Shown here: positions 25,996-34,343 of the stretch, piece after piece
Position numbering within the stretch: position 1 is the first letter of the stretch
How the letters are laid out: every line of letters starts with the position of its first letter
DNA from: Phycisphaerae bacterium RAS1
GTDB taxonomy: Bacteria; Planctomycetota; Phycisphaerae; UBA1845; Fen-1342
Reading direction: 5' to 3'
Assembly (NCBI GenBank): GCA_007859745.1
Contig: SMLU01000002.1
Span: 612,942 to 676,941, forward strand
DNA: 64,000 bases
Notes under the pieces: generated by a model
Told to the model about the DNA's origin: nothing
The model's input: the letters and a program-made list of their open reading frames with translations, nothing else
The model's database searches: none
Program-made: the position numbers and the translations under genes

Positions 25996-27168
25996 ATGAC
26001 CGCTACGAACTCTGCCAACGACGCGCTCATCATCGGCGGCGGCGTCATCGGCTGCTCGATCGCCTTTCGCCTCGCGCGCGCCGGCGCCCATGTCGTCCTG
26101 ATCGAACGCGCCCGATGCGGTGAAGAATCCTCCTGGGCCGGCGCCGGAATCGTCGACCCCGGCAGCCTCGTGCGCGGCGACCCGATGGCGGAACTGCGGC
26201 GGATGAGCGTGGCCCGCTTCGCCGGTTTCGTCGACGAAGTGCGCGCCGCGGGCGGCGTTGACCCGGAGTACATCGCCTGCGGCAAGCTCGACCTGATCCT
26301 GGACGATAACCAGGAGGCCTCCGCCAAACGCGAGCTGGCGGCGCAGGATGAACAGCCGGCGGCCGCGCGCGGCCTCGCGCCGCGCCTGAAGCGTTTGACT
26401 ACTGAGCAGAGCCTTGCCGCCGAGCCGGTGCTCGCTTCCCCGCAGGCGCGTCGAGCGCAGCAACACCTGCGCGAACTGCGCGGCGGACTGCTCGACCACC
26501 ATGTCGTTCAGGTCCGAAACCCGCGCCTGATGGCCGCATTGCGGGCGGCGTGCATCGCCGCGGGCGTGCGGATCATCGAAAACTGCGCCGCCGCCGCGCT
26601 GCGCATCGACGGCGATCGCGTCACCGGCGCTGAGATGGCCAACGGCGTGCTTACGGCGAACACGACCATTCTCGCCGCCGGCGCCTGGTCTTCGCAGCTT
26701 CACCCACACCTCGCCGCGCTGACGCCCGTTCATCCGGTGCGCGGGCAGATTGTGCTGCTTGAGCAGTCGCCGCAGCCCCTGCGGCACGTGCTCTACATCG
26801 GGCGGCACTACCTCGTCGGTCGCGCCGACGGGCGAATCCTGGTGGGCAGCACGGTCGAGCCGGATTCGGGATTCGACAAGCGGAACACGGCGGCGGGCGT
26901 AGGCGAACTGCTGGCGGTCGTGCAGCGCGCCACACCCGGCCTCCGCGACGCGACCGTGGTCCGCACCTGGGCCGGCCTGCGTCCCGGAACGCCCGACGGC
27001 CGGCCGTACCTGGGGCCCGTGCCCGGGCTGAGCGGCCTGATCGCCGCGACCGGCCACTACCGCAACGGCGTCACGCTCGCACCGATCACGGCGGAGGTAG
27101 TTGAACAGATCGTGACGCGCGGATCCGCGGGGATCAATCTGTCGCCGTTCTCTCCCGGAAGAATGTGA
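25996..27168 (+). CDS. thiO: FAD-dependent amino-acid oxidase, glycine oxidase ThiO-like
   Basis: DAO-family flavoprotein; ThiO oxidises glycine to dehydroglycine for the thiazole of thiamine. 390 aa. Rossmann motif 'ALIIGGGVIGCSIAFRLARA' with 'VVLIERARCGEESSWAGAG', where the '(A/S)S-x-A-x-AG' flavin-binding sequence is typical of ThiO. C-terminal 'TWAGLRPGTPDGRPYLGPVP' and 'GLIAATGHYRNGVTLAPITAE' are also ThiO-like. thiS/thiG are not adjacent, so the pathway assignment rests on sequence resemblance only; other DAO oxidases are possible. Faces the tRNA-Ser gene divergently. Confidence 0.8.
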   Translation: MTATNSANDALIIGGGVIGCSIAFRLARAGAHVVLIERARCGEESSWAGAGIVDPGSLVRGDPMAELRRMSVARFAGFVDEVRAAGGVDPEYIACGKLDLILDDNQEASAKRELAAQDEQPAAARGLAPRLKRLTTEQSLAAEPVLASPQARRAQQHLRELRGGLLDHHVVQVRNPRLMAALRAACIAAGVRIIENCAAAALRIDGDRVTGAEMANGVLTANTTILAAGAWSSQLHPHLAALTPVHPVRGQIVLLEQSPQPLRHVLYIGRHYLVGRADGRILVGSTVEPDSGFDKRNTAAGVGELLAVVQRATPGLRDATVVRTWAGLRPGTPDGRPYLGPVPGLSGLIAATGHYRNGVTLAPITAEVVEQIVTRGSAGINLSPFSPGRM

Positions 27169-27193
27169 GTTGTGGTACGGGCTTCCAGCCTGT

Positions 27194-27457
27194 TCACGCC
27201 GGCGAGATTCGAACCACGAACCGCTTGCCGTTGCGCAGAGTCAGCACAAACCCGTGCTCAAACGAAACCACCCCCGCGTCACGCAGGCTGCGAGCGCTCG
27301 CCCCGGAAAGCACGTCCCGCCGCAGCACCTCCAGCAGTTCGCGATCTCCCTCCGCCGCCCCGTTGATCAACACCGTGAGCAGTTTCGACAATGCGGCCGG
27401 CGCGCGGTCGCTGCCGCGGCGACCGTCGTCGCCTGACCTGGCCTCTCTCTCCCTCAT
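27194..27457 (-). CDS. Small protein downstream of the STAS gene, function unknown
   Basis: 87 aa, 31 nt after the STAS protein stop and in the same direction, so probably co-transcribed. The second half ('LLTVLINGAAEGDRELLEVL', 'GVVSFEHGFVLTLRNGKRFV') looks like a folded alpha/beta unit with codon usage like its neighbours; the first ~20 residues are basic and low-complexity and the start could be later. No family recognised. Confidence 0.45.
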   Translation of the reverse strand: MREREARSGDDGRRGSDRAPAALSKLLTVLINGAAEGDRELLEVLRRDVLSGASARSLRDAGVVSFEHGFVLTLRNGKRFVVRISPA

Positions 27458-27488
27458 CGCCGTCCGCGCCCCGGGGGCGCTTCCGCGG

Positions 27489-27842
27489 TTACTGCGCCAG
27501 ATGTCTCACCGCCGCATCGGCGTCCTCAAAAAACGAAAACATCTTGGCGAAATTCGTGATCTTGAAAACCCGCACGATTTCCGGCCGCAGCGCGGCCAGC
27601 ACCACGCGGGCCTGCGCTTTCTCCGCCCGGCTGCGCAGCGTGGTCAGCACCCCCAGCGCCTGTGACGACAGAAACCGGACGTCGCGGAAATCCAGCGCCA
27701 TCCTCTGCACGCCGGAATCCACCAGCTCGCCCAGTTCCCGTCCGATGCGCTGAATTGTGTCGTTGTCGAGAATCGAGTTGTCGCGGAAGCGGACGAGCGT
27801 GACGCCCTCCTGCTCCGTGACCATCAGGCTGCGTGTATCCAT
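27489..27842 (-). CDS. STAS-domain anti-sigma factor antagonist
   Basis: 117 aa, a single STAS domain of SpoIIAA/RsbV type that binds an anti-sigma factor or kinase when unphosphorylated. 'GVTLVRFRDNSILDNDTIQR', 'MALDFRDVRFLSSQALGVLT' (phosphorylatable Ser59/Ser60 in the canonical loop) and 'VFKITNFAKMFSFFEDADAA' are typical. The cognate anti-sigma kinase is not in the window; the short gene downstream is a possible partner only by position. Confidence 0.88.
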   Translation of the reverse strand: MDTRSLMVTEQEGVTLVRFRDNSILDNDTIQRIGRELGELVDSGVQRMALDFRDVRFLSSQALGVLTTLRSRAEKAQARVVLAALRPEIVRVFKITNFAKMFSFFEDADAAVRHLAQ

Positions 27843-27933
27843 CGCCTCGGCTCCGCGGTGGGAACGAACACCGCGCTCCAGTATACCCGTACGCTGGGCC
27901 GAAGCGGCAAGAGGATTACGGATTGGGTCGAGG

Positions 27934-28078
27934 CGGTGTGACTCTGGATTCCGGCACGCTCGGCGGGCATATCTGTCCGAACCCGCCGCGCCAAGCGGCT
28001 GGGCGACGTCCCGGGCCTATGACGCGCCGCGCGCCTACGATCGTCAGCCCGCCGCTTGGCGCGGCGGGTTCGGAAAAA
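27934..28078. mobile_element. MITE-like foldback element, copy with truncated right end
   Basis: Left end CGGTGTGACT (27934) matches the GGGTGTGRCC terminus, followed by the 'CGGCACGCTCGGCGGGCATA' outer block, forward core (27975-28003), and inverted core (28048-28075) with AAAAACGGCCCGGCCGGC beyond it. The right terminus is not recognisable before the stop of the next gene at 28120. Confidence 0.65.
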
Positions 28079-28119
28079 CGGCCCGGCCGGCTACAGGCGT
28101 CGGCGCGTCGAGCAGATGG

Positions 28120-29337
28120 CTACGCCTGCGGTCCGCTCACTCCCGGCGATGGGAACTTCCGCGTCAACCCGAAGCACAACAGCGCGATCGCCGTCATCGA
28201 GACGGTCTCGCAACCGATAACCCCGTTCGTGGCCGCCGCGATCGGATCAGGCTCGGCCGTCTTTCCAGTGCCATTCGGCTCGGCCGGCGCCGCTTTCGCG
28301 ATTTCGGCGAACAGCGCGGCCTGGTTGGCGAGAATCAGCCGTTGCGTCGAAACCGCTTCGGCGTTCTTCAGGTTGTCCTGAATCTCCTTGGCGATCTCGC
28401 CGACAATCGTGCCCAGAGATTCAAAGTTCTCGCCCAGCGACTTGAGCGGGTCGGACTTCGCGTCTACCAGGGCATAGCCGTGCAGTCCGAGCGTTCCGCC
28501 GATCTTGAGCAGCTCCGAGCTGGCACGTAGCGACTTGCCGGTGAGCTTGAGCGACAGGGCAAGCTGCTTGGCGCGCCCCTCAACCCATGCGGCCAGCAAG
28601 TCGTGGTTTTCCAGAAACGGCAACGCCGATCGCAGCCGCGCCTCGAACCGGTCGGCGTCGTCGATCGCCGTCCGATCCGTGCTGTCGAGCGGTCGAATGT
28701 GTTCCTCCACCTGGCCGCCCGGACCGCCGAGCGAATCCCCGACGATGCGCTTGATCGTCTTGAGCGCCTCAACGTCCTGCCGCAACTCGCGCAGGATGCA
28801 GAGGTCCGGCAGCCCGCGGAAGATCGGGTAAAGCAGCTTGCAGTCCACCGACTGGACTTTGTCGATCAACCGCCCCAGGAGCTTGCTCCGGCGGTCCTCC
28901 TTGGACATCGCCCCGAAGCAGTCCGGCGGTGTGATCAGCTCGTTGACCGCTTCGTTGAGCGACTGCAAGTCGACCAGAATCGAGAGGAGCTGGTCGCGGA
29001 ATTCGTCGCAGCGCTCCAGCTCGAACTCGCGGTAGCCTTCAATCTGGTCAGCCAGTAGCTGTTTGACATTTTGGACCTCGTCCGTGACGGCCGCGCGCAC
29101 CTGGTCGGTAAGGTTGGCGACCCCGGCGCGGACGCGGTCGACGATTTCAGTGGCCTTGTCACGGGCTTCCGTGGCGCGGTCGCGAGCCTCCTTGGCCCGG
29201 TCGCGGGCCTCGGTCGCCCTGTTCCGCGCGTCGGTCGCCACGCTCTTGATGTCGTCGATGATGTCAGCGCGAGCGGCGCCGCAAAGGAGGACGCCGCTGG
29301 TGAGGATCGCCGCGACGGGGCGTGTGAGTGTGAACAT
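28120..29337 (-). CDS. Secreted protein with heptad-repeat coiled coil
   Basis: 405 aa. Signal peptide (~1-22, 'VAAILTSGVLLCGAARA'), then at ~25-60 five near-identical heptads (ATDARNR ATEARDR, AKEARDR ATEARDK, ATEIVDR) encoded by 21-bp DNA repeats, continuing as amphipathic helix to ~110. The middle is alpha-helical with scattered cysteines. The C-terminus has a hydrophobic stretch ('VSMTAIALLCFGLTRKFPS') like a weak membrane/sorting tail. Start at 29337 (MFTLTRP) chosen because GGAG is 9 nt upstream; ATGs at 29346 and 29352 lack spacing. Not assigned to a family. Confidence 0.7.
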   Translation of the reverse strand: MFTLTRPVAAILTSGVLLCGAARADIIDDIKSVATDARNRATEARDRAKEARDRATEARDKATEIVDRVRAGVANLTDQVRAAVTDEVQNVKQLLADQIEGYREFELERCDEFRDQLLSILVDLQSLNEAVNELITPPDCFGAMSKEDRRSKLLGRLIDKVQSVDCKLLYPIFRGLPDLCILRELRQDVEALKTIKRIVGDSLGGPGGQVEEHIRPLDSTDRTAIDDADRFEARLRSALPFLENHDLLAAWVEGRAKQLALSLKLTGKSLRASSELLKIGGTLGLHGYALVDAKSDPLKSLGENFESLGTIVGEIAKEIQDNLKNAEAVSTQRLILANQAALFAEIAKAAPAEPNGTGKTAEPDPIAAATNGVIGCETVSMTAIALLCFGLTRKFPSPGVSGPQA

Positions 29338-29555
29338 GTTCGACATCTCCATTTCCGGGCGGGCACGCGCGGCGCCGCGTATGAACAGCGCAGCGTCGTC
29401 AGCCGTCGCCCGTGACGGGTTGTGGCCTGGAGGGTTTACGCTGCCTTCGGCCGAACCTATCTCCAGTACCGCACGATTCCCGCCGCCCGCGCAGGATTCT
29501 TGAACGGAATTCCGCAGATTCGCCAAGAATCAGCGCCGGGACGGTTGCCACGCCG

Positions 29556-29584
29556 TTCGACCGGCACTCGCATTGAGGTAGAAT
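29556..29584 (+). promoter_or_regulatory. Possible promoter of the sigma factor-kinase operon
   Basis: TTCGAC (29556-29561), 17-nt spacer, TAGAAT (29579-29584), 30 nt before the ATG at 29615. The -35 is poor, so this is only a candidate. Confidence 0.3.
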
Positions 29585-29614
29585 GGAGATTCACGTGTTC
29601 GGGAGCCTGGGCCA

Positions 29615-30181
29615 ATGGGCGAGATCACCCAAATCCTGGCTGAACTTCGGTCAGGAGACTTCGCCGCCCGGGATAGACTCGTGGAAATCGTATACTCCCA
29701 CTTGCGCGCGCTGGCGGGAAGCTTCCTGCGGCGCCAGCCGCGCGCCCACACCCTGCAGCCGACGGCCCTGGTCCACGAGGCGTTCGTCCGACTGGTCGGA
29801 CATGAGGACGCGAAATTCAACGACCGGGCGCATTTCTTCGCCGCGTGCGCCGCCGTCATGCGGAACATCCTGGCGGATCACGCACGCCGCCGCCGCGCCG
29901 CCAAGCGCGGCGGCGGCCAGCGCCGGCCGATGACCTTGCTCGACACCGTCGCGGCCGACGGCGAAAGCCCGGTCGACGTCATCGCGCTCGACGAGGCCCT
30001 CGCGCAGCTCGCGGCTCTGAACGCGCGTCACGCACGCGTCGTCGAGTGCCGTGTCTTTTCGGGAATGACCGTGCCGGAAATCGCCGAGGCGCTGGGCGTC
30101 GCGGAGCGCACCGTCAACACCGACTGGGCCACGGCGCGCGCCTGGCTCGGGGTCCGGTTATCGAGCGGCGAAATGCCATGA
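29615..30181 (+). CDS. ECF sigma factor paired with Ser/Thr kinase
   Basis: 188 aa RNA polymerase sigma factor of the ECF type that goes with protein kinases in planctomycetes and acidobacteria. Region 2 at ~10-90 ('LVEIVYSHLRALAGSFLRRQ', 'LQPTALVHEAFVRLVGHED', 'FFAACAAVMRNILADHARRR') and region 4 at ~125-180 ('LAALNARHARVVECRVFSGM', 'TVPEIAEALGVAERTVNTDW'). Its stop overlaps the kinase start (ATGA at 30178-30181), implying translational coupling. Probably activated through phosphorylation or a partner controlled by the kinase; that is family-based inference. Confidence 0.93.
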   Translation: MGEITQILAELRSGDFAARDRLVEIVYSHLRALAGSFLRRQPRAHTLQPTALVHEAFVRLVGHEDAKFNDRAHFFAACAAVMRNILADHARRRRAAKRGGGQRRPMTLLDTVAADGESPVDVIALDEALAQLAALNARHARVVECRVFSGMTVPEIAEALGVAERTVNTDWATARAWLGVRLSSGEMP

Positions 30182-32157
30182 ACCCGGCTCAGTACGAGCT
30201 TCTGTCGGCGTTGTTTCTGGAGGCGCGCCAGATGCGCCCCGACCGCCGCGGAGAGTTCCTCAGCCAGGTCGCGCAGCGCGAGCCGGGGCTGATTACGGAA
30301 CTGAACCGGATGCTGACCTGCGACGCACGGCCGAGCGCGCCGTTGGATGCGCTCGCGTCAGGCGGCGGCGCCCGCGCGCTGGCCGGAAGCCTGTCGCAGT
30401 CCGATTGGACCGGCGCCGACCCCTCCCGGCTGCCCGCGCTCGAAACCCCTCGGCAAATCGGGCGCTACTCGATTATCCGGCTGATTGGCGAGGGCGGCAT
30501 GGGCATCGTGTACGAAGCCCAGCAGGACGATCCCCGGAGGCGCGTGGCTCTGAAGATCCTCCGCGCGGGTTTCGGCTCGGAGCGTCTGGTTGAGCGCTTT
30601 CATCGCGAAGCGCAGATGCTCGGCCGCCTTCATCATCGCGGAATTGCCCAAATCTACGAAGCGCAGACTTCGCCCCCGGTCGGCGAGGCGCCCTATTTCG
30701 TCATGGAGCTGATCGACGGCCCGCCGCTGTCGTGCTTCGCATCCGACCGGAAGCTCACCATACGCCAGCGCCTTGAGCTGATTGCCGAGATCGGCGACGC
30801 ACTCGCCTATGCCCACGCGCAGGGCGTCGTTCACCGCGACCTGAAGCCCGGCAACATTCTCGTCGACACGCGCTCCCAACCGGCCGGTCGCACCGACGAT
30901 GACCCGCTCGCTTCACTCGAAACCCGCCTGGGCGGCCAGCCCAAAATCCTCGACTTCGGCGTCGCCCGCTGCGCCGAATGGCAGACCCTCACCGAGGCCG
31001 AATCCGGACGGCTGGTGGGGACGATCCCCTACATGAGCCCCGAGCAGGCCGGCGGCGGCGCGATCGACGCGCGCAGCGACGTTTATTCGCTCGGCGTCAT
31101 CGCCTTCGAGCTTCTTGCCGGGCGCCTGCCGTACGATGTAGCCGGCAAAATGCCCCACGAAGCGGCGCGCATCATCCGCGACGACGAGCCCCTCCGGCTG
31201 GGAGTGCTCGACCGGCGGCTTCGCGGCGACATTGAGGTCATCGTCGCCAAGGCGCTCGAAAAAGACGCCGCCGGCCGCTACGCCTCCGCGGCCGATCTCG
31301 CCGCCGACATTCGCCGCCACCTGCTCGGCCGGACGATCATGGCACGCCCGGCGTCGTTGCCCTATCGAGCCTGGAGAATCGCCGGCCGTCGCAAGGCCCT
31401 GACCGCGGCGGCGATGGTGGCTCTGGCGGGCGCGGCGATGCTGACAGCGAGCGTTCTCACGCTGTCGCAGCGCGGGCTTTCGCCGGAGGGACCGCCCATC
31501 GCTGCGGACGCGGAGATCCGCTCGCCGACCGGCATGGTGACGGACGTGCGCTACGCCGATGCGTGGCTGGCCGACCACCCGACCGCCGAGGCGTACGCCT
31601 TTGACCGGTTTTTCCCAAGCATCGATTCGGCCGATGCCTGCCTCGCCGGCGCGTGCGTTCCGGTTGTTCTCCAATTGGCGGGTGGGACGCTCACGCTCAG
31701 CGCGTTCGACGCCGGCGGCGCCCCAACCTGCGCCATTCGCGACGGCTCGAGTTTCGCCAACCTGTCCGACGCCTACATTGAGCCGGGCGGCGTGCTCGTA
31801 CTGGAGTTCAATCCCCCGATTCGCGCCTTCTACGGCATGTTCGGCTCACTTGAAAAAGGCGCCAGTGTGACGGAGAGACTCTACTTCCGCGGCGCGCTGG
31901 TCGGCGTCAGCGCCGGCGCGAAATCCCGACATTCGGGCAATGCGCAGGGGCACGGCTTCGCCGCCCTGGTCCCCATAGACCGAATCGAAATCACCACCAA
32001 CGATTCTGGTGACGATGGCCGTGGCGCGATGCTCGGCGCGTTTCGATTCTTGCGATCCGGCGAACCCTCGCTGGGCACGATCCGCATCCCGGGCTACGGC
32101 AGCGCCTACGGGGACGTGGTTCACCTCGACTTCGCCTGCGTTTTCGAAGGACTGTAG
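30178..32157 (+). CDS. Transmembrane Ser/Thr protein kinase with beta-rich extracytoplasmic domain
   Basis: 659 aa. A short helical N-terminal part precedes the kinase domain (~96-370): glycine loop 'IGEGGMGIVYEA', Lys126 in 'VALKIL', catalytic 'HRDLKPGN' (D221), 'DFG' (D259), 'GTIPYMSPEQA'. Transmembrane helix ~410-435, then ~220 residues outside: 'VLVLEFNPPIRAFYGMFGSL' and 'SRHSGNAQGHGFAAL' resemble the beta-sandwich found in secreted PEP-CTERM-type proteins rather than the usual PASTA, TPR or WD sensors. All catalytic residues are intact. The start codon overlaps the sigma factor stop. Confidence 0.92.
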   Translation: MNPAQYELLSALFLEARQMRPDRRGEFLSQVAQREPGLITELNRMLTCDARPSAPLDALASGGGARALAGSLSQSDWTGADPSRLPALETPRQIGRYSIIRLIGEGGMGIVYEAQQDDPRRRVALKILRAGFGSERLVERFHREAQMLGRLHHRGIAQIYEAQTSPPVGEAPYFVMELIDGPPLSCFASDRKLTIRQRLELIAEIGDALAYAHAQGVVHRDLKPGNILVDTRSQPAGRTDDDPLASLETRLGGQPKILDFGVARCAEWQTLTEAESGRLVGTIPYMSPEQAGGGAIDARSDVYSLGVIAFELLAGRLPYDVAGKMPHEAARIIRDDEPLRLGVLDRRLRGDIEVIVAKALEKDAAGRYASAADLAADIRRHLLGRTIMARPASLPYRAWRIAGRRKALTAAAMVALAGAAMLTASVLTLSQRGLSPEGPPIAADAEIRSPTGMVTDVRYADAWLADHPTAEAYAFDRFFPSIDSADACLAGACVPVVLQLAGGTLTLSAFDAGGAPTCAIRDGSSFANLSDAYIEPGGVLVLEFNPPIRAFYGMFGSLEKGASVTERLYFRGALVGVSAGAKSRHSGNAQGHGFAALVPIDRIEITTNDSGDDGRGAMLGAFRFLRSGEPSLGTIRIPGYGSAYGDVVHLDFACVFEGL

Positions 32158-32227
32158 CGTCGGCCCTCAGTGGCCGACGGCAGTCTTCGCCGGGTCCTCG
32201 CGCATCCTTGGCCACACAGGGTCGACA

Positions 32228-32725
32228 CTACGAAATCAACCTTTCCGCACCGCATTCCGGGCAGCGCTGCCCCGCTGAGCCGCGCAGGTCGTAGCCACAC
32301 CTCTGACATTGCCCGGGTCGCCAGAATTCGCGGCAGAATCCCATCAACCAGCCGCCCAGTTCAATGCTCGCCTGGCACGCGGCCATCGTCGCCAGGCCGG
32401 CGCCGATCGCGGCCCAGAGCGCCATCGGCGCGCGCGACGCGGCAATCGCGTGGATCGCGCCGCAGACCGCGTTTGCCAGCGTGACGACGATCAGCAGCGT
32501 GTACAGCGGTCCCTTCTGCTCCACGCGGTAGGCGCAATACCCCATGATTCCCGCCGCAACGAGCGTCAGCGCCAGCCACGCGGAAACCAGTCCGGACGCC
32601 GGCAGCCCGATGCGCAGCGCCGCCACGACCGCGAGCCCGAGCGGCGGATACGCCAGCTCGAAAAACGCGACCACGCGCGGTTCGCTGCGGATGGAACGCT
32701 TCTTCACGTCGTCCTCTTCATGCAC
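32228..32725 (-). CDS. Membrane protein with C-terminal zinc ribbon
   Basis: 165 aa. Four hydrophobic helices followed by 'GQCQRCGYDLRGSAGQRCPE' + 'CGAERLI', a C-x2-C...C-x2-C zinc ribbon that recurs in many planctomycete membrane proteins (another at 50612). Function unknown. Divergent from the NIF3-like gene with only 32 bp between start codons, so they share a small promoter region. Confidence 0.7.
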   Translation of the reverse strand: MHEEDDVKKRSIRSEPRVVAFFELAYPPLGLAVVAALRIGLPASGLVSAWLALTLVAAGIMGYCAYRVEQKGPLYTLLIVVTLANAVCGAIHAIAASRAPMALWAAIGAGLATMAACQASIELGGWLMGFCREFWRPGQCQRCGYDLRGSAGQRCPECGAERLIS

Positions 32726-32757
32726 GCCGCCGGCGTCGCTATTCTGCGGTCACCAAC

Positions 32758-33936
32758 ATGAAGAAAAAAGCCGCCCGACGAATCGGCTCATCAACGGCCC
32801 CGGCCCGAACGGACGCCGCGGTCGCCGACCTTGAAGCCGCGCTGAATCGCATCGCTCCTTTCAAGCTCGCCGCCGAATGGGACAACGTCGGCTTGCTCGC
32901 CGGACGGCCCGAGTGGCCGGCGCGACGGATTCTGCTGGCGATCGATCTGACCGACGCCGTCGCCCGCGAAGCGATTCGGACGGAAACTGACGCGCTCGTG
33001 CTCTATCATCCGCCCATCTTCAAGGGAATCCGCAGCGTCACGCCGCGGGCCGAGTGTCCGACCACGCTGCTGCCCGATCTGCTGGCCGGCCGCGTGGCGC
33101 TGCTGGCGGTGCACACCGCCATGGACGCGGCCGTCGGCGGAACGAATGACGTGCTGCTGGATGCGTTCGACCCGGCCGAGCGGCTCCCGCTGACGCCGGC
33201 GGTCGAGCGCGAAAGCGAATACAAGCTGGTTGTGTTCGTGCCGCCGGCCGGCGTCGAAAGGCTGCGAGCCGCACTGGCCGCGGCGGGGGCCGGCCGCATC
33301 GGCCACTACGACGAATGCAGCTTCGAACTCGCCGGGCGCGGCAGCTTTCGCGGCGACGAGACCACGAATCCCACGATTGGCCAGCGCGGCCGGCTGGAGC
33401 ACGTGGCAGAAATTCGCCTGGAGATGATCCTGCCGAAGTCGCGGCTCGGCGGCGTCGTGCGTTGCCTCTATGCGAATCACCCGTACGAGGAGCCCGCGTT
33501 TGATCTCTATCCGCTCGCGGGAATCCCCGGGCGCGGGCAGGTCGGGATGGGGCGCATCGGACGGCTCGCCCGGCCGCGGCGCGGCGACAAGCTGCTGCTG
33601 GCGCTCTCCAAGCGGGTCGACCTTTCAGCGGCGACCGTGGTTGGAGATTTGAACCGGACGTTTGGCTCCGTGACGACGGCCGCCGGGGCGTTCGGCGTAT
33701 CGTTCTTCACCGACCCGCATTCGCTCGTGCTGACGGGCGAATTCAAGCACCACGACGCCCTGGAGTTGCTCAAGCGCGGCGTCTGCGCGGTCTGCCTGGG
33801 GCACTACACCAGCGAACGACCCGTGCTGGATGCCGTTCGGGCCCGGCTGACGGCCGACCTGTCCGGGGCGGAGGTGCGCATCGCCAAAGCCGATGCGCCG
33901 CCTCTGCGTCCGCTCCCGACGTCGATTTTTCGCTGA
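32758..33936 (+). CDS. NIF3-like dinuclear metal protein (YbgI/GTP cyclohydrolase I type 2 homologue)
   Basis: 392 aa. NIF3 fold forming hexameric toroids with a two-metal site; the biochemical role is not settled in the family. 'FKLAAEWDNVGLLAGRPEWP', 'DALVLYHPPIFKGIRSV' (metal His), 'LLAVHTAMDAAVGGTNDVLL' (metal residues) and 'VLTGEFKHHDALELLKRGVC' with 'GHYTSERPVL' are the conserved motifs of the two halves. The insert at ~150-260 with 'YKLVVFVPPAGVERLRAALA' and 'NHPYEEPAFDLYPL' is the PII-like CutA-type domain found in longer bacterial members. Confidence 0.9.
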   Translation: MKKKAARRIGSSTAPARTDAAVADLEAALNRIAPFKLAAEWDNVGLLAGRPEWPARRILLAIDLTDAVAREAIRTETDALVLYHPPIFKGIRSVTPRAECPTTLLPDLLAGRVALLAVHTAMDAAVGGTNDVLLDAFDPAERLPLTPAVERESEYKLVVFVPPAGVERLRAALAAAGAGRIGHYDECSFELAGRGSFRGDETTNPTIGQRGRLEHVAEIRLEMILPKSRLGGVVRCLYANHPYEEPAFDLYPLAGIPGRGQVGMGRIGRLARPRRGDKLLLALSKRVDLSAATVVGDLNRTFGSVTTAAGAFGVSFFTDPHSLVLTGEFKHHDALELLKRGVCAVCLGHYTSERPVLDAVRARLTADLSGAEVRIAKADAPPLRPLPTSIFR

Positions 33937-33972
33937 ATTTGACGGCCTCGCAGGGCACATCGCGTCTGGGTA

Positions 33973-34158
33973 GGGTGTGGCCAGAGTTTCTGTCAGACGC
34001 GGCCAGCAGGGCCGATTTTCCGAACCCGCCGCGCCAAGCGGCGGGCTGACGATCGTTGCCGAGCGGCGGCTTTTGGGCCGAGGACGTCAACCCGCCGCGT
34101 GGCGCAGCGGGTTCGGACAGATGTGCCCGCCGAGTCTGCCAAAACTATGGTCACGCCC
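33973..34158. mobile_element. MITE-like foldback element, best copy (186 bp, perfect 8-bp duplication)
   Basis: Ends GGGTGTGGCC (33973) and GGTCACGCCC (34158). The two arms are imperfect complements over ~75 bp, containing the 'GTCAGACGCGG'/'CCGAGTCTGCC' outer block, the forward core (34017-34045) and inverted core (34090-34118). Immediately outside lie identical 8-mers TCTGGGTA at 33965-33972 and 34159-34166, a target-site duplication. No ORF of its own. Confidence 0.9.
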
Positions 34159-34343
34159 TCTGGGTACTGAGAGCGGCGGCTTCGCAAATCCGAATATCGC
34201 CGCGCTCCGCTCGAACACCATGGGTCAGACTTTTGTCTGAAAATGCCGGACAAATGGCCAAACCGCCTGATTTCCGATATTCTTCCGCGTCGCCGTTCGA
34301 CGCGGCTGTTGGGGGTGTCCCTGACCGACCAAGGAGAGCCCGA

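Noticed and set aside
34056-34343. N-terminal extension of the S9 peptidase into the foldback element
   Set aside because: A ribosome site and signal-like peptide mark 34344; the extension is element sequence.
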